Shown here: positions 46,099 to 54,294 of the stretch, piece by piece
Layout: every line of letters starts with the position of its first letter
How positions within the stretch are numbered: position 1 is the first letter of the stretch
From: JACCZX01 sp963801035
GTDB lineage: Bacteria > Pseudomonadota > Gammaproteobacteria > Burkholderiales > Burkholderiaceae_F
DNA: 64,000 nucleotides
NCBI GenBank assembly: GCA_963801035.1
Contig: CAWDDF010000010.1
Span: 310,001-374,000, forward strand
Reading direction: 5' to 3'
Translations under genes and position numbers: made by a program
The notes under the pieces: model-generated
What the model saw: the letters and a program-made list of their open reading frames with translations, nothing else
The model's database searches: none
What the model was told of the DNA's origin: nothing

Positions 46099-46166
46099 CG
46101 GAGCTTGGGCGCACGCAACATCAGTAAGACTTCTTCCATCATTGCCGATGCCAATACTGTTTCGAC

Positions 46167-46180
46167 GTTGCGTACGCAAC
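46167..46180. promoter_or_regulatory. 14-bp perfect palindrome upstream of soxB
   Basis: GTTGCGTACGCAAC lies 19 bases before the soxB ATG, in the 100-bp gap after the ATPase gene. Its size and symmetry fit a dimeric regulator operator such as a GntR- or TetR-type site (inference). No regulator gene is adjacent. It was not seen upstream of the other genes of the cluster. Confidence 0.4.
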
Positions 46181-46198
46181 CGTTAGCATGCGCCGGCC

Positions 46199-47452
46199 AT
46201 GCGTTATTCCATCTTCTCTCTTGCCCGCAATGCCCTCAGCTATCACGAGAACTGGCCGCTCGCCTGGCGAAGCCCGCCGCCGAAGAAGCATTACGACGCG
46301 GTGATCATCGGCGGAGGAGGGCATGGACTCGCCACCGCCTACTACCTAGCCAAAGAGCACGGCATGCGCAATATCGCCGTGTTGGAAAAGGGCTGGCTTG
46401 GCGGCGGCAATACCGGACGCAATACAACGATCGTGCGCTCGAACTACCACCTCGATCCGAACGCGCACTTTTACGAGTATTCGCTGAAGTTATGGGAGCG
46501 GCTGTCGCAAACACTGAACTTCAACGTGATGTACAGCGCGCGCGGGGTGCTGAACCTCGTACATTCACCCGCCGATATCGACGCGGCAATGCGCCGTGGC
46601 AATGCGATGCGCCTGAACGGCATCGACGCCGAGTTTCTATCGCGCGAGCAGATCGCGAAGTGGATTCCGAATCTCGACTGCTCGGGGAATGCGCGCTTTC
46701 CGATCCTGGGCGGGCTGCTGCAGCCGCGCGGGGGTACGGTGCGGCACGACGCAGTCGCCTGGGGCTATGCGCGCGCAGCGGACGCGTGCGGGGTCGACAT
46801 CATCCAGCAGTGCGAAGTCACCGGCATTCGCATCGATAGCGGCGCGGTGACCGGAGTCGAGACCACACGCGGCTTCATCGCGACTCAGAAAATTGGCATC
46901 GCAGTCGCCGGCCATTCGAGCCACGTCGCAGCAATGGCGGGCATCCGGCTGCCGATCGAGTCGCACGTGCTGCAGGCGATGGTCTCCGAGCCGGTCAAGC
47001 CGGTGCTCGACACGGTCGTGACGTCGGGCGCCGTGCACTTCTATATCAGCCAGTCCGACAAGGGCGAGCTGGTGATGGGCGGCGATCTCGACTTCTACAA
47101 CTCATACGCGCAGCGCGGCAACCTCCCGATCATCGAACACGTCGTTGGCGCATGCCTCGCACTGTTCCCAAGCTTCGGCCGCTTGAAGCTGCTGCGCACG
47201 TGGGGCGGCGTCATGGACATGACGATGGACGGCAGCCCGATCATCGGCAAGCTGCCGGTGCACGGTCTCTACATGACCGGCGGCTGGTGCTATGGCGGCT
47301 TCAAGGCCACGCCCGCGTCGGGCTGGACACACGCGTACACGATCGCGCACGATCAGCCGCATGAACTGAATGCTGCATTCACGCTCGAGCGCTTCGCCGA
47401 AGGCAACGTGATCGACGAAAAAGGCGCGGGCCCGTACGCGTGGGCGCACTGA
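46199..47452 (+). CDS. soxB: Sarcosine oxidase-type beta subunit
   Basis: This 417-residue flavoprotein is the catalytic beta subunit of the heterotetrameric oxidase, which demethylates sarcosine-like N-methyl amino acids. The N-terminus (ALSYHENWPLAW) is specific to this type. The FAD fold is AVIIGGGGHGLATAYYLAKEHG, followed by GWLGGGNTGRNTTIVRSNY. His183 in VRHDAVAWG corresponds to the histidine that covalently binds FMN in characterised enzymes. The C-terminal GGWCYGGFKATPASGW closes the FAD site. It is the first of soxB-D-A-G. Confidence 0.94.
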   Translation: MRYSIFSLARNALSYHENWPLAWRSPPPKKHYDAVIIGGGGHGLATAYYLAKEHGMRNIAVLEKGWLGGGNTGRNTTIVRSNYHLDPNAHFYEYSLKLWERLSQTLNFNVMYSARGVLNLVHSPADIDAAMRRGNAMRLNGIDAEFLSREQIAKWIPNLDCSGNARFPILGGLLQPRGGTVRHDAVAWGYARAADACGVDIIQQCEVTGIRIDSGAVTGVETTRGFIATQKIGIAVAGHSSHVAAMAGIRLPIESHVLQAMVSEPVKPVLDTVVTSGAVHFYISQSDKGELVMGGDLDFYNSYAQRGNLPIIEHVVGACLALFPSFGRLKLLRTWGGVMDMTMDGSPIIGKLPVHGLYMTGGWCYGGFKATPASGWTHAYTIAHDQPHELNAAFTLERFAEGNVIDEKGAGPYAWAH

Positions 47453-47467
47453 CATGAATCACTACCA

Positions 47468-47734
47468 ATGCTGTTGATCCCCTGCCCTTACTGCGGTCTG
47501 CGCAATCAGGTCGAATTCACCTACGGCGGAGACGCAACGCTCAAGCGACCGGCCATTGATGCGCCCGAAGCCGCGTGGTTCGAGTACGTCTATCTGCGTG
47601 ACAACCCGTGCGGGCCGCACGACGAACTATGGCTGCACAGCGCCGGCTGTCGAACATGGTTCAAGGTTCGGCGCGACACGCGAACGCACGACATTCTTGC
47701 CAGCGCGCTGGTCGACGAGGAACTTGCTCCGTGA
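47468..47734 (+). CDS. soxD: Sarcosine oxidase-type delta subunit
   Basis: This 88-residue small subunit has the zinc-binding start MLLIPCPYCGLRNQVEFTYGG and later HSAGCRTWFKVRRDT, giving the usual three Cys plus His set. It also has the conserved WFEYVYLRDNPCGPHDELW. It is structural in the heterotetramer. The stop overlaps the soxA start (GTGA). Confidence 0.93.
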   Translation: MLLIPCPYCGLRNQVEFTYGGDATLKRPAIDAPEAAWFEYVYLRDNPCGPHDELWLHSAGCRTWFKVRRDTRTHDILASALVDEELAP

Positions 47735-50721
47735 CGCAGCCGTTCCGTCTGCCCGATGGTGGCCTTATCGACCGCGCGCAACCGCTCGCCTTCGAATACG
47801 ACGGTATCCGCTACCAGGGCTACGCTGGAGACACACTCGCATCGGCGCTGCTTGCCAACGGCGTGCACCTGGTTGCGCGCAGCTTCAAGTACCACAGGCC
47901 GCGCGGCATCTTCAGCGCCGGCACCGAAGAGCCGAATGCGATGGTGCAACTGGCGCGCGGCGCACGCACCGAACCGAACGTGCGCGCCACCACGCAGGAG
48001 CTCTACGAAGGGCTTATCGCATCGAGCCAGAACTGCTGGCCCTCGGTGCGCTTCGATATCGGCGCGATCAACAACGCCGTATCGCGCCTGATCCCCGCGG
48101 GCTTCTACTACAAAACGTTCATGTGGCCGCCGACGCCGAGATGGTGGCTCAGGTACGAACATGCGATTCGCCGCGCGGCCGGCATGGGTCGCGCGGGGAG
48201 CGACCCCGACCCCGATCACTATGAGCACCGGTACGCGCACTGCGATGTGCTGGTGATCGGCGGAGGCGTCGCTGGTCTTTCATGCGCGCGCGCAGCCGCG
48301 CTTGCCGGTGCACGGGTGATTGTCTGTGACGAAAACGCCTGGTGGGGTGGTGGCTTGCTCGATGGCGAAGTTGACACCCGTCCTGCGAGCGACTGGATCG
48401 CCGCGACTGTCCGCGACCTGGCTGAGCACACCGACGTCACGCTGCTATCGCGCACGACCGCGTTCGGCTATTACGACGGCAATTTGGTGGGCGCCGTCGA
48501 GCGAGTCACCGATCACTGGGCAACAGCGCCGCCGCACGTACCGCGCCAACGCATTTGGAAAATTCGCGCGAAAGCGGTCTTGCTTGCCAGCGGCGCTTTC
48601 GAACGACCGATCGCGTACGCCAACAATGACTTGCCCGGCACTCTGCTCGCGAGCGCCGCGCACACGTACGTGAAGCGCTACGGGGTGCGACCTGGCTCGC
48701 GCGCAGTGATCTTCACCAACAATGACAGCGCGTACGCTGCAGCGCTGGCATTGCACGCCGCCGGCGTTGCAATCGGCGCGATCGTCGACGCGCGGCCAGC
48801 GAGCGAGCTCACGGGCGTGCTGCCTGCGCAAGCGCGTGCGGCCGGCCTTACGTTGCTCGCCGGTTCAGCGATCGTTGGCGCGCGTGGCAGCCAGCGCGTG
48901 ACCGCTGTCGACATCGCACCCATAACCAGCGGCATAGCGCGCCGCATCGAGTGCGACCTGGTGTGCGTGTCGGGTGGCTGGAACCCGGCTGTAAACCTTT
49001 TCTCGCAGGCGCGCGGCAAGCTGCGTTATGACGAACTGCTCGCAACGTTCGTCCCGGAATCGTCGCCGCTGCAGATCACGCCGACCGGTGCGGTAAATGG
49101 CTGCTTCGATCTTGCGCAAGCGCTGTCAGAAGGGGATGCCGCGGGTTTAGCAGCAGCAACGCGCGCCGGTGTGGCCGCACCGTCGGTCCTTAGGCCGCGC
49201 GCTACATCGAGCGCGTCGATGCCGCTGCTCCCACTATGGTCGGTGCCTGCGCGGCGCAAGTCCGACAAGCGTTTCGTCGACTTGCAAAACGATGTGACCG
49301 TCAGCGACATCGCGCTTGCCGCACGCGAGAACTACCAGTCAATCGAGCATCTGAAGCGCTACACGACGCTCGGCATGGGTACCGATCAGGGCAAGACCAG
49401 CAACATGATCGGGCTCGCGCTGATGGCTCAGCTCCTCGACGTGCCGATACCGAAGGTCGGTACCACCACGTTTCGGCCGCCGTACACGCCAGTGACGCTG
49501 GGCGCCGTTCCTGGACATGAAGTCGGCGCGCATGTCGAGCCGACGCGGTACTCGGCAATTCATGACTGGCATGCAGAGCGCGGCGCACGCTTTATCAACG
49601 CCGGGCTGTGGAAACGTCCGCATTCATATCCGCGCCCGGGCGAGTCCGAAGACGATGCGGCCAATCGCGAAGCGCGCAACGTGCGCACCAATGTCGGCGT
49701 AGTGGATGTATCCACCCTCGGCAAAATCGAGCTGCAGGGCCGGGACGTAGCCGAGCTGCTGAATCGCGTCTACATCAACAAGTGGGACACGCTCGCAGTG
49801 GGCCGTTGCCGTTACGGCGTGATGCTCCGCGAAGACGGCATCGTGATGGACGACGGCACCACGTCACGGCTGTCTGACACGCATTATCTGATGACAACCA
49901 CGACCGTCAACGCGGTCAAGGTGATGCAGCAGCTTGAGTACCTGCTGCAGGCCGAATGGCCCGAGCTCGAAGTGTTTGTCTCGTCGGTGACCGAGCAGTG
50001 GACCGCAGCGGCACTGTCGGGCCCGAACTCGCGCAAGGTACTCGCCAAGCTGGTCAACATCGATGTCTCGAACGAAGCCTTTCCGTTTCTCGCGGTCGGT
50101 ACGTGCAACGTTCGCACCGCAAGCGGGTTGGTTCCTGCGCGGCTTTTCAGAATGAGCTATTCGGGGGAAATGGCGTACGAGATCCACGTGCCGGCAGATC
50201 GTGGCCTCGCGATGTGGGAAGCGGTGATAAAAGCGGGCGAAGAATTTGGATTGATGCCATACGGTACCGAAGCGATGAGCACCCTCCGTATCGAGAAAGG
50301 CCACGTCGTGATCGGCGCCGAGGGCGATGGCCGCACGACGGCCGATGACCTCGGCCTGGGCAAGTTGGTGAACGAAAAGAAATGGTGCATCGGCAAGCCG
50401 CTGCTGAACCGGCCGGCATTAAGGGCACCAGGTCGCTGGCAACTGGTCGGCTTGACCGCGCTCGACGGCGCAATGCCGCGCGCAGCAAAGATCGTCGCCG
50501 ACCCCGATCGTGCGGCACCCAACCCGATGCTTGGGCATGTGACCTCATGGTGCTTTTCTCCGAATCTCGGCGCTTGGATCGCGCTGGCGCTGCTCGCCAA
50601 CGGCCGCGATCGGTACGGCGAAACACTATGGGCGGTATCGCCGCTGGCGAATGCAAGGGTGCGAGTGAAGGTCAGCTCGCCGGTGTTTATCGATCCCGAA
50701 GGCAAGCGGCTTCGTGTCTGA
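47731..50721 (+). CDS. soxA: Sarcosine oxidase-type alpha subunit
   Basis: This protein has 996 residues from GTG 47731, which overlaps the soxD stop. An N-terminal Fer2-like fold (residues about 1-100; GYAGDTLASALLANGVHLVARS and the conserved KYHRPRGIFSAGTEEPNA) is followed from about residue 170 by a pyridine-nucleotide/NAD domain (DVLVIGGGVAGLSCARAAA). The C-terminal part from about residue 605 is the aminomethyltransferase-like tetrahydrofolate domain (NVGVVDVSTLGKIELQGRD, YGTEAMSTLRIEKGH). It transfers the methyl-derived one-carbon unit to tetrahydrofolate. Overlaps soxG by eight bases. Confidence 0.94.
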   Translation: MTQPFRLPDGGLIDRAQPLAFEYDGIRYQGYAGDTLASALLANGVHLVARSFKYHRPRGIFSAGTEEPNAMVQLARGARTEPNVRATTQELYEGLIASSQNCWPSVRFDIGAINNAVSRLIPAGFYYKTFMWPPTPRWWLRYEHAIRRAAGMGRAGSDPDPDHYEHRYAHCDVLVIGGGVAGLSCARAAALAGARVIVCDENAWWGGGLLDGEVDTRPASDWIAATVRDLAEHTDVTLLSRTTAFGYYDGNLVGAVERVTDHWATAPPHVPRQRIWKIRAKAVLLASGAFERPIAYANNDLPGTLLASAAHTYVKRYGVRPGSRAVIFTNNDSAYAAALALHAAGVAIGAIVDARPASELTGVLPAQARAAGLTLLAGSAIVGARGSQRVTAVDIAPITSGIARRIECDLVCVSGGWNPAVNLFSQARGKLRYDELLATFVPESSPLQITPTGAVNGCFDLAQALSEGDAAGLAAATRAGVAAPSVLRPRATSSASMPLLPLWSVPARRKSDKRFVDLQNDVTVSDIALAARENYQSIEHLKRYTTLGMGTDQGKTSNMIGLALMAQLLDVPIPKVGTTTFRPPYTPVTLGAVPGHEVGAHVEPTRYSAIHDWHAERGARFINAGLWKRPHSYPRPGESEDDAANREARNVRTNVGVVDVSTLGKIELQGRDVAELLNRVYINKWDTLAVGRCRYGVMLREDGIVMDDGTTSRLSDTHYLMTTTTVNAVKVMQQLEYLLQAEWPELEVFVSSVTEQWTAAALSGPNSRKVLAKLVNIDVSNEAFPFLAVGTCNVRTASGLVPARLFRMSYSGEMAYEIHVPADRGLAMWEAVIKAGEEFGLMPYGTEAMSTLRIEKGHVVIGAEGDGRTTADDLGLGKLVNEKKWCIGKPLLNRPALRAPGRWQLVGLTALDGAMPRAAKIVADPDRAAPNPMLGHVTSWCFSPNLGAWIALALLANGRDRYGETLWAVSPLANARVRVKVSSPVFIDPEGKRLRV

Positions 50722-51244
50722 TTCACTAGAACTCGTAGAGATGCCGATCGCCGCTGCATGGAACGTGCAGGGCGATGCGACAAGCACCGACTTCAAAGAT
50801 GCGGTGGCGAAGTTCTCGATTGCGCTGCCGATAATGCCGAACACGACCTCGCGCAGTGACGCGCTGACAGCATTCTGGCTCAGCCCGCGCTCGTGGTTAC
50901 TGGTCGCAGAGTCGGCAGATTCGCCGCTCGTGGACTTCATCGGACGACGCGATGCACTGAATGCAGCGCGCGGCGCGTTGTTCGAGCTAACGGCATCTCG
51001 TGTGGCTTACAGGCTTGCGGGAGAGCGCGCAGCTGATGTGCTGGCCACTGGATGCCCACTCGATCTGCATGCACACGCGTTTCGTGTCGGCCAATGCGCC
51101 CAAAGCGTATTCGGACGCGTCAACGCGCTGTTTTACAAGTTCGATGACGCGCCCACTTACGTCCTCATGGTCGCGCGCAGCTTCGGGCGAGACGTTTGGC
51201 AGGCGTTGAGCCAAGCTGCGGCGCCATATGGCTACCAGCGGTAA
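50714..51244 (+). CDS. soxG: Sarcosine oxidase-type gamma subunit
   Basis: This 176-residue subunit starts at GTG 50714, overlapping the soxA end. The family is weakly conserved. FWLSPRSWLLVAE, LTASRVAYRLAGERAADVLATGCPLDL and the C-terminal VLMVARSFGRDVWQAL match the gamma-subunit pattern, which folds like a tetrahydrofolate-domain helper. It completes the four-subunit oxidase and ends the cluster. Confidence 0.9.
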   Translation: MSDSLELVEMPIAAAWNVQGDATSTDFKDAVAKFSIALPIMPNTTSRSDALTAFWLSPRSWLLVAESADSPLVDFIGRRDALNAARGALFELTASRVAYRLAGERAADVLATGCPLDLHAHAFRVGQCAQSVFGRVNALFYKFDDAPTYVLMVARSFGRDVWQALSQAAAPYGYQR

Positions 51245-51307
51245 TGAAGCCATCCGTTGGCCATTGATTGATACTGAATACAGTCCAGAGCTCACATAAT
51301 CGGTTCT

Positions 51308-51329
51308 AGTGCTCGAGTTCACGAGCACT
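51308..51329. terminator. Eight-bp hairpin after soxG
   Basis: AGTGCTCG and CGAGCACT flank a six-base loop, 63 bp after the soxG stop. No T run follows, so it may be a weak terminator or a 3'-end stabiliser for the sox operon. Confidence 0.4.
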
Positions 51330-51367
51330 GAATGCGACGGGCACGCTATTCGCTAGGGCTGCTCGTT

Positions 51368-51550
51368 ATGGTCGGGTACAAGTGCCTTCGCTGCATGGAC
51401 GCACGGTATCTCTGCGATGAATGCGGAGTCGCTGATCCATGCCCGCACCACGCGAGTTGGTCTTACCCATGTCCCGCGTGCAACGTCGAGGCCGCCTGTC
51501 GGCCGGGCTATTTATCGGTGGATCGCTCGGCTGAGGTGAAGCTGTATTGA
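51368..51550 (+). CDS. Small Cys-rich putative zinc-ribbon protein
   Basis: This is a 60-residue open frame from ATG 51368 (a longer start at 51332 adds 12 residues). It has nine cysteines in CxxC pairs (KCLRCMD, LCDECGV, YPCPACNV), single Cys in DPCPHHA and AACRPG, and an adjacent His pair, a pattern typical of tandem zinc knuckles and unlikely by chance. It overlaps the 3' end of the convergent CoA ligase gene by 43 bp. Not matched to a named family. Expression is unproven. Confidence 0.5.
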   Translation: MVGYKCLRCMDARYLCDECGVADPCPHHASWSYPCPACNVEAACRPGYLSVDRSAEVKLY

Positions 51551-53217
51551 TCGGCTCTATCAACTTTGTCATTTGCCGCCAACTCACGCAGCCGAAAGCG
51601 CTGCAGCTTTCCCGTTTCAGTGCGTGGCAGCGTGTCGACGATCTTTATCGCCCGCGGGTATTTGTAAGGCGCGATCGCCCGCTTGACGAACGTCTGCATA
51701 TCGACGCAAAGCTCGGCGCTCTCTGAGAAACCATCCTTCAGCACGACGTAAGCGGTTATGCGCTGACCGCGCTCGTCGTCTGCAACGCCGACGACACCAC
51801 ATTCGGCAACCGCCGGATGCAGCAGCAATGCGCCTTCCACTTCAGGCCCTGCGACGTTGTATCCGGAGGTGACGATCATGTCGTCCGAGCGCGCTTGGTA
51901 CCGGAAGTAGTCGTCGCTGTCCTGCACGAAAGTGTCGCCGGTCAGGTTCCAGCCGTCTCGCACATAGTTGCGCTGACGGTGGTCATCCAGATACCGGCAC
52001 CCGGTTGGCCCTTTGACTGCCAGCTTGCCGGGTGTTCCCCGTGGCAATTCATTCATTGAATCGTCAACGACAATGGCTCGGTAGCCCGGAACCGCCGTAC
52101 CAATCGCACCCGCACGAACGTCCGCGCCCGCCGATGCGATGAAGATGTGAATCATCTCGGTAGCGCCGATGCCGTCGATCATCTCGATGCCGGTTGCCTG
52201 CTTCCATAACTGGCGCGTCGCGTCGGGCAGTACTTCACCCGCTGATACCGTCTTCTGCAGGCTGCTGACGTCGAAGCTGCGCGCTTTGTCTGCGAGCAAC
52301 AGCGCCATCTGGCGATACATCGTGGGCGCTGTGAAGCAAATCGTTGCACGCGTTGATTCGATCGCACCGAGCAGTGCCTCGGGCGTTGGCTTTTCTACAA
52401 GGACGGTCGACGCGCCGAAGCGCAGCGGCATTGCGAGCAGTCCGCCCAGGCCGAACGTAAACGCCAGCGGCGGTGAGCCACAGAAGACATCGTTGCGCGT
52501 CGGCTTCAGAACATGCGTCGTAAACGCATCGGCCATTACGAGAACGTCGCGATGAAAATGCACCGTGCCCTTTGGCTGTCCGGTCGTGCCGGATGTGAAT
52601 GCAATCAGACACACGTCGTCACGATGACTAGGATGCGCCGCGAATTCACTCGGCTTGTGCCGGGCGCGCGATTCGAGCGCATCTTCCGATGAATCATTGA
52701 AGTAAATGACCGACTTCAGATCGCGCGCGTAGTGTTCTCCGTTCGGATTTCGCGTCGCTTCAAGTTCCTGCTTGAGCCGGATGTCGCACAGTGCAACACC
52801 AACTCTGGCCTTGTCGATCATCTGCTTCAGCTCGCGCGCTCGAAGCAGCGGCATCGAACCCACCGCGATCAACCCTGCCTTGACGACCGCAAGCCAGCTG
52901 GCAGCGAGCATTGGCGTGTTCGGCGCTCGCAGCAACACGCGGTTGCCGGGTACCAGCTTCAAGTCGTCGATCAGCACATGCGCGATGCGGTTGACCTGTG
53001 CCTGCAGCTGCGCATACGTACACGACAGCGGTTTGCCATCGATCAAAGCGGTGATGGCCGGGCGCGCACCATTGCCCGCATCGATCTGTCGATCGAGCAA
53101 CTCGGTCACACAGTTAATTCGATCCGGATACCGATACTCGGGGCGATCGAACAAAAACTCGGGCCACTCGGTTTTTGGTGGCAGATGGTCGCGTGCGAAG
53201 GTATCGGCCACCCGCAT
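51508..53217 (-). CDS. Benzoate/aminobenzoate-CoA ligase-like AMP-binding enzyme
   Basis: This 569-residue adenylate-forming CoA ligase has the N-terminal segment FARDHLPPKTEWPEFLFD, which is typical of the benzoate/2-aminobenzoate-CoA ligase branch. Core motifs are AFTSGTTGQPKGTVHFHRD, GIGATEMIHIFIASA, DDMIVTSGYNVAGPEVE and the catalytic lysine in TETGKLQRFRL. It probably activates an aromatic or related carboxylic acid in the cytoplasm. It lies 18 bp downstream of the Bug binding-protein gene, probably in one operon, linking acid capture to activation. Confidence 0.87.
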   Translation of the reverse strand: MRVADTFARDHLPPKTEWPEFLFDRPEYRYPDRINCVTELLDRQIDAGNGARPAITALIDGKPLSCTYAQLQAQVNRIAHVLIDDLKLVPGNRVLLRAPNTPMLAASWLAVVKAGLIAVGSMPLLRARELKQMIDKARVGVALCDIRLKQELEATRNPNGEHYARDLKSVIYFNDSSEDALESRARHKPSEFAAHPSHRDDVCLIAFTSGTTGQPKGTVHFHRDVLVMADAFTTHVLKPTRNDVFCGSPPLAFTFGLGGLLAMPLRFGASTVLVEKPTPEALLGAIESTRATICFTAPTMYRQMALLLADKARSFDVSSLQKTVSAGEVLPDATRQLWKQATGIEMIDGIGATEMIHIFIASAGADVRAGAIGTAVPGYRAIVVDDSMNELPRGTPGKLAVKGPTGCRYLDDHRQRNYVRDGWNLTGDTFVQDSDDYFRYQARSDDMIVTSGYNVAGPEVEGALLLHPAVAECGVVGVADDERGQRITAYVVLKDGFSESAELCVDMQTFVKRAIAPYKYPRAIKIVDTLPRTETGKLQRFRLRELAANDKVDRADQYSFTSAERSTDK

Positions 53218-53235
53218 GTTCGGCGCTAACGGCGG

Positions 53236-54225
53236 CTAATCGATCTTTGCGTTTGAAGCCTTGACCACTTTCGTCCACTTTTCGATTTCGGCGCGAATGA
53301 ACGCTGCGAATTGATCGGGAGTGTTGCCGCCGGGCTGCGCGCCTTGTGCAACGAAACGCTCACGCACTTCGGGAACAGCGAGTGCCTTCGTTACGTCGGA
53401 CTGAATCTTGTCGACGATCGCGCGTGAGGTTCCGGCCGGCGCAAAGAGTCCAAACCATGAGCTCGCGTCGAATCCTTTCAGGTTCGCCGCCTCTTCGATT
53501 GTCGGCGTGTCGGGAAGCGCAGGCGATCGTTCACGCGATGTCACTGCCAGCGCCTTCAATCGGCCGCTCTTGATATGCGGCAGTGCTGACGGCAGGTTGT
53601 CAAACATTACGTTCGTGTTGCCCGCCAGCAAATCGGTGAGTGCAGGTGCTGACCCGCGATACGGCAAGTGCACCATGTATGTGCCCGTCATCGTTTTGAA
53701 CAGCTCGCCAGTCAAATGAATCGACGTGCCGTTGCCGCTCGATGCCATGTTCAGTTGCCCCGGCCGCGCTTTTGCGTACGCGATGAATTCGTTGACGGTG
53801 TTAACCGGTACTTTTGAGTTGACGACCATTACGTTTGGCACGCCCGCCGCAAGCGTGATCGGGGCGAAGTCCTTGACCGCGTCGAACGGCATCTTGTTGC
53901 CGCTCTGCGCAAACAGCGCCGCATTAATAGAATGCGTGCCGACGGTGCCCATCAGTAGCGTGTAGCCGTCGTTCGGGCTCTTCGCGACCGCATCCGCGCC
54001 GACATTACCGCCCGCTCCTGCACGATTCTCGACGACGACTGGTTGCTGCCACATCTTCTGTAACTCGGCGCCGAGCGAGCGCGCCACGATGTCCGTAGTG
54101 CCTCCCGGCGGGAACGGCACGATGATGCGCACCGGTTTTGATGGCCAGCTCTGCGCTTGCGCGGTTAGCGAAGAAATAGCGAATGCAGCCGCCGTCAACA
54201 AACGCAACACTGAAAAACACTGCAT
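53236..54225 (-). CDS. Bug-family tripartite tricarboxylate transporter binding protein
   Basis: This 329-residue periplasmic solute receptor of the TctC/Bug family, greatly expanded in Burkholderiales, has a signal peptide (LLTAAAFAISSLTAQAQ). IIVPFPPGGTTDIVAR and VVVENRAGAGGNVGADAVA contact the carboxylate ligand in known structures. FDNLPSALPHIKSGRLKALAV follows. No TctA/TctB membrane subunits are adjacent, which is usual for this family. It is co-transcribed with the CoA ligase, so the ligand may be its substrate. It is divergent from glpK. Confidence 0.9.
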   Translation of the reverse strand: MQCFSVLRLLTAAAFAISSLTAQAQSWPSKPVRIIVPFPPGGTTDIVARSLGAELQKMWQQPVVVENRAGAGGNVGADAVAKSPNDGYTLLMGTVGTHSINAALFAQSGNKMPFDAVKDFAPITLAAGVPNVMVVNSKVPVNTVNEFIAYAKARPGQLNMASSGNGTSIHLTGELFKTMTGTYMVHLPYRGSAPALTDLLAGNTNVMFDNLPSALPHIKSGRLKALAVTSRERSPALPDTPTIEEAANLKGFDASSWFGLFAPAGTSRAIVDKIQSDVTKALAVPEVRERFVAQGAQPGGNTPDQFAAFIRAEIEKWTKVVKASNAKID

Positions 54226-54294
54226 TTCTAGCTCCTGGAAAGTTGTGGGCGAAGTCTGCCTCCGCGGTGGTCATTCGTCTATGCTGGCCGCAGC

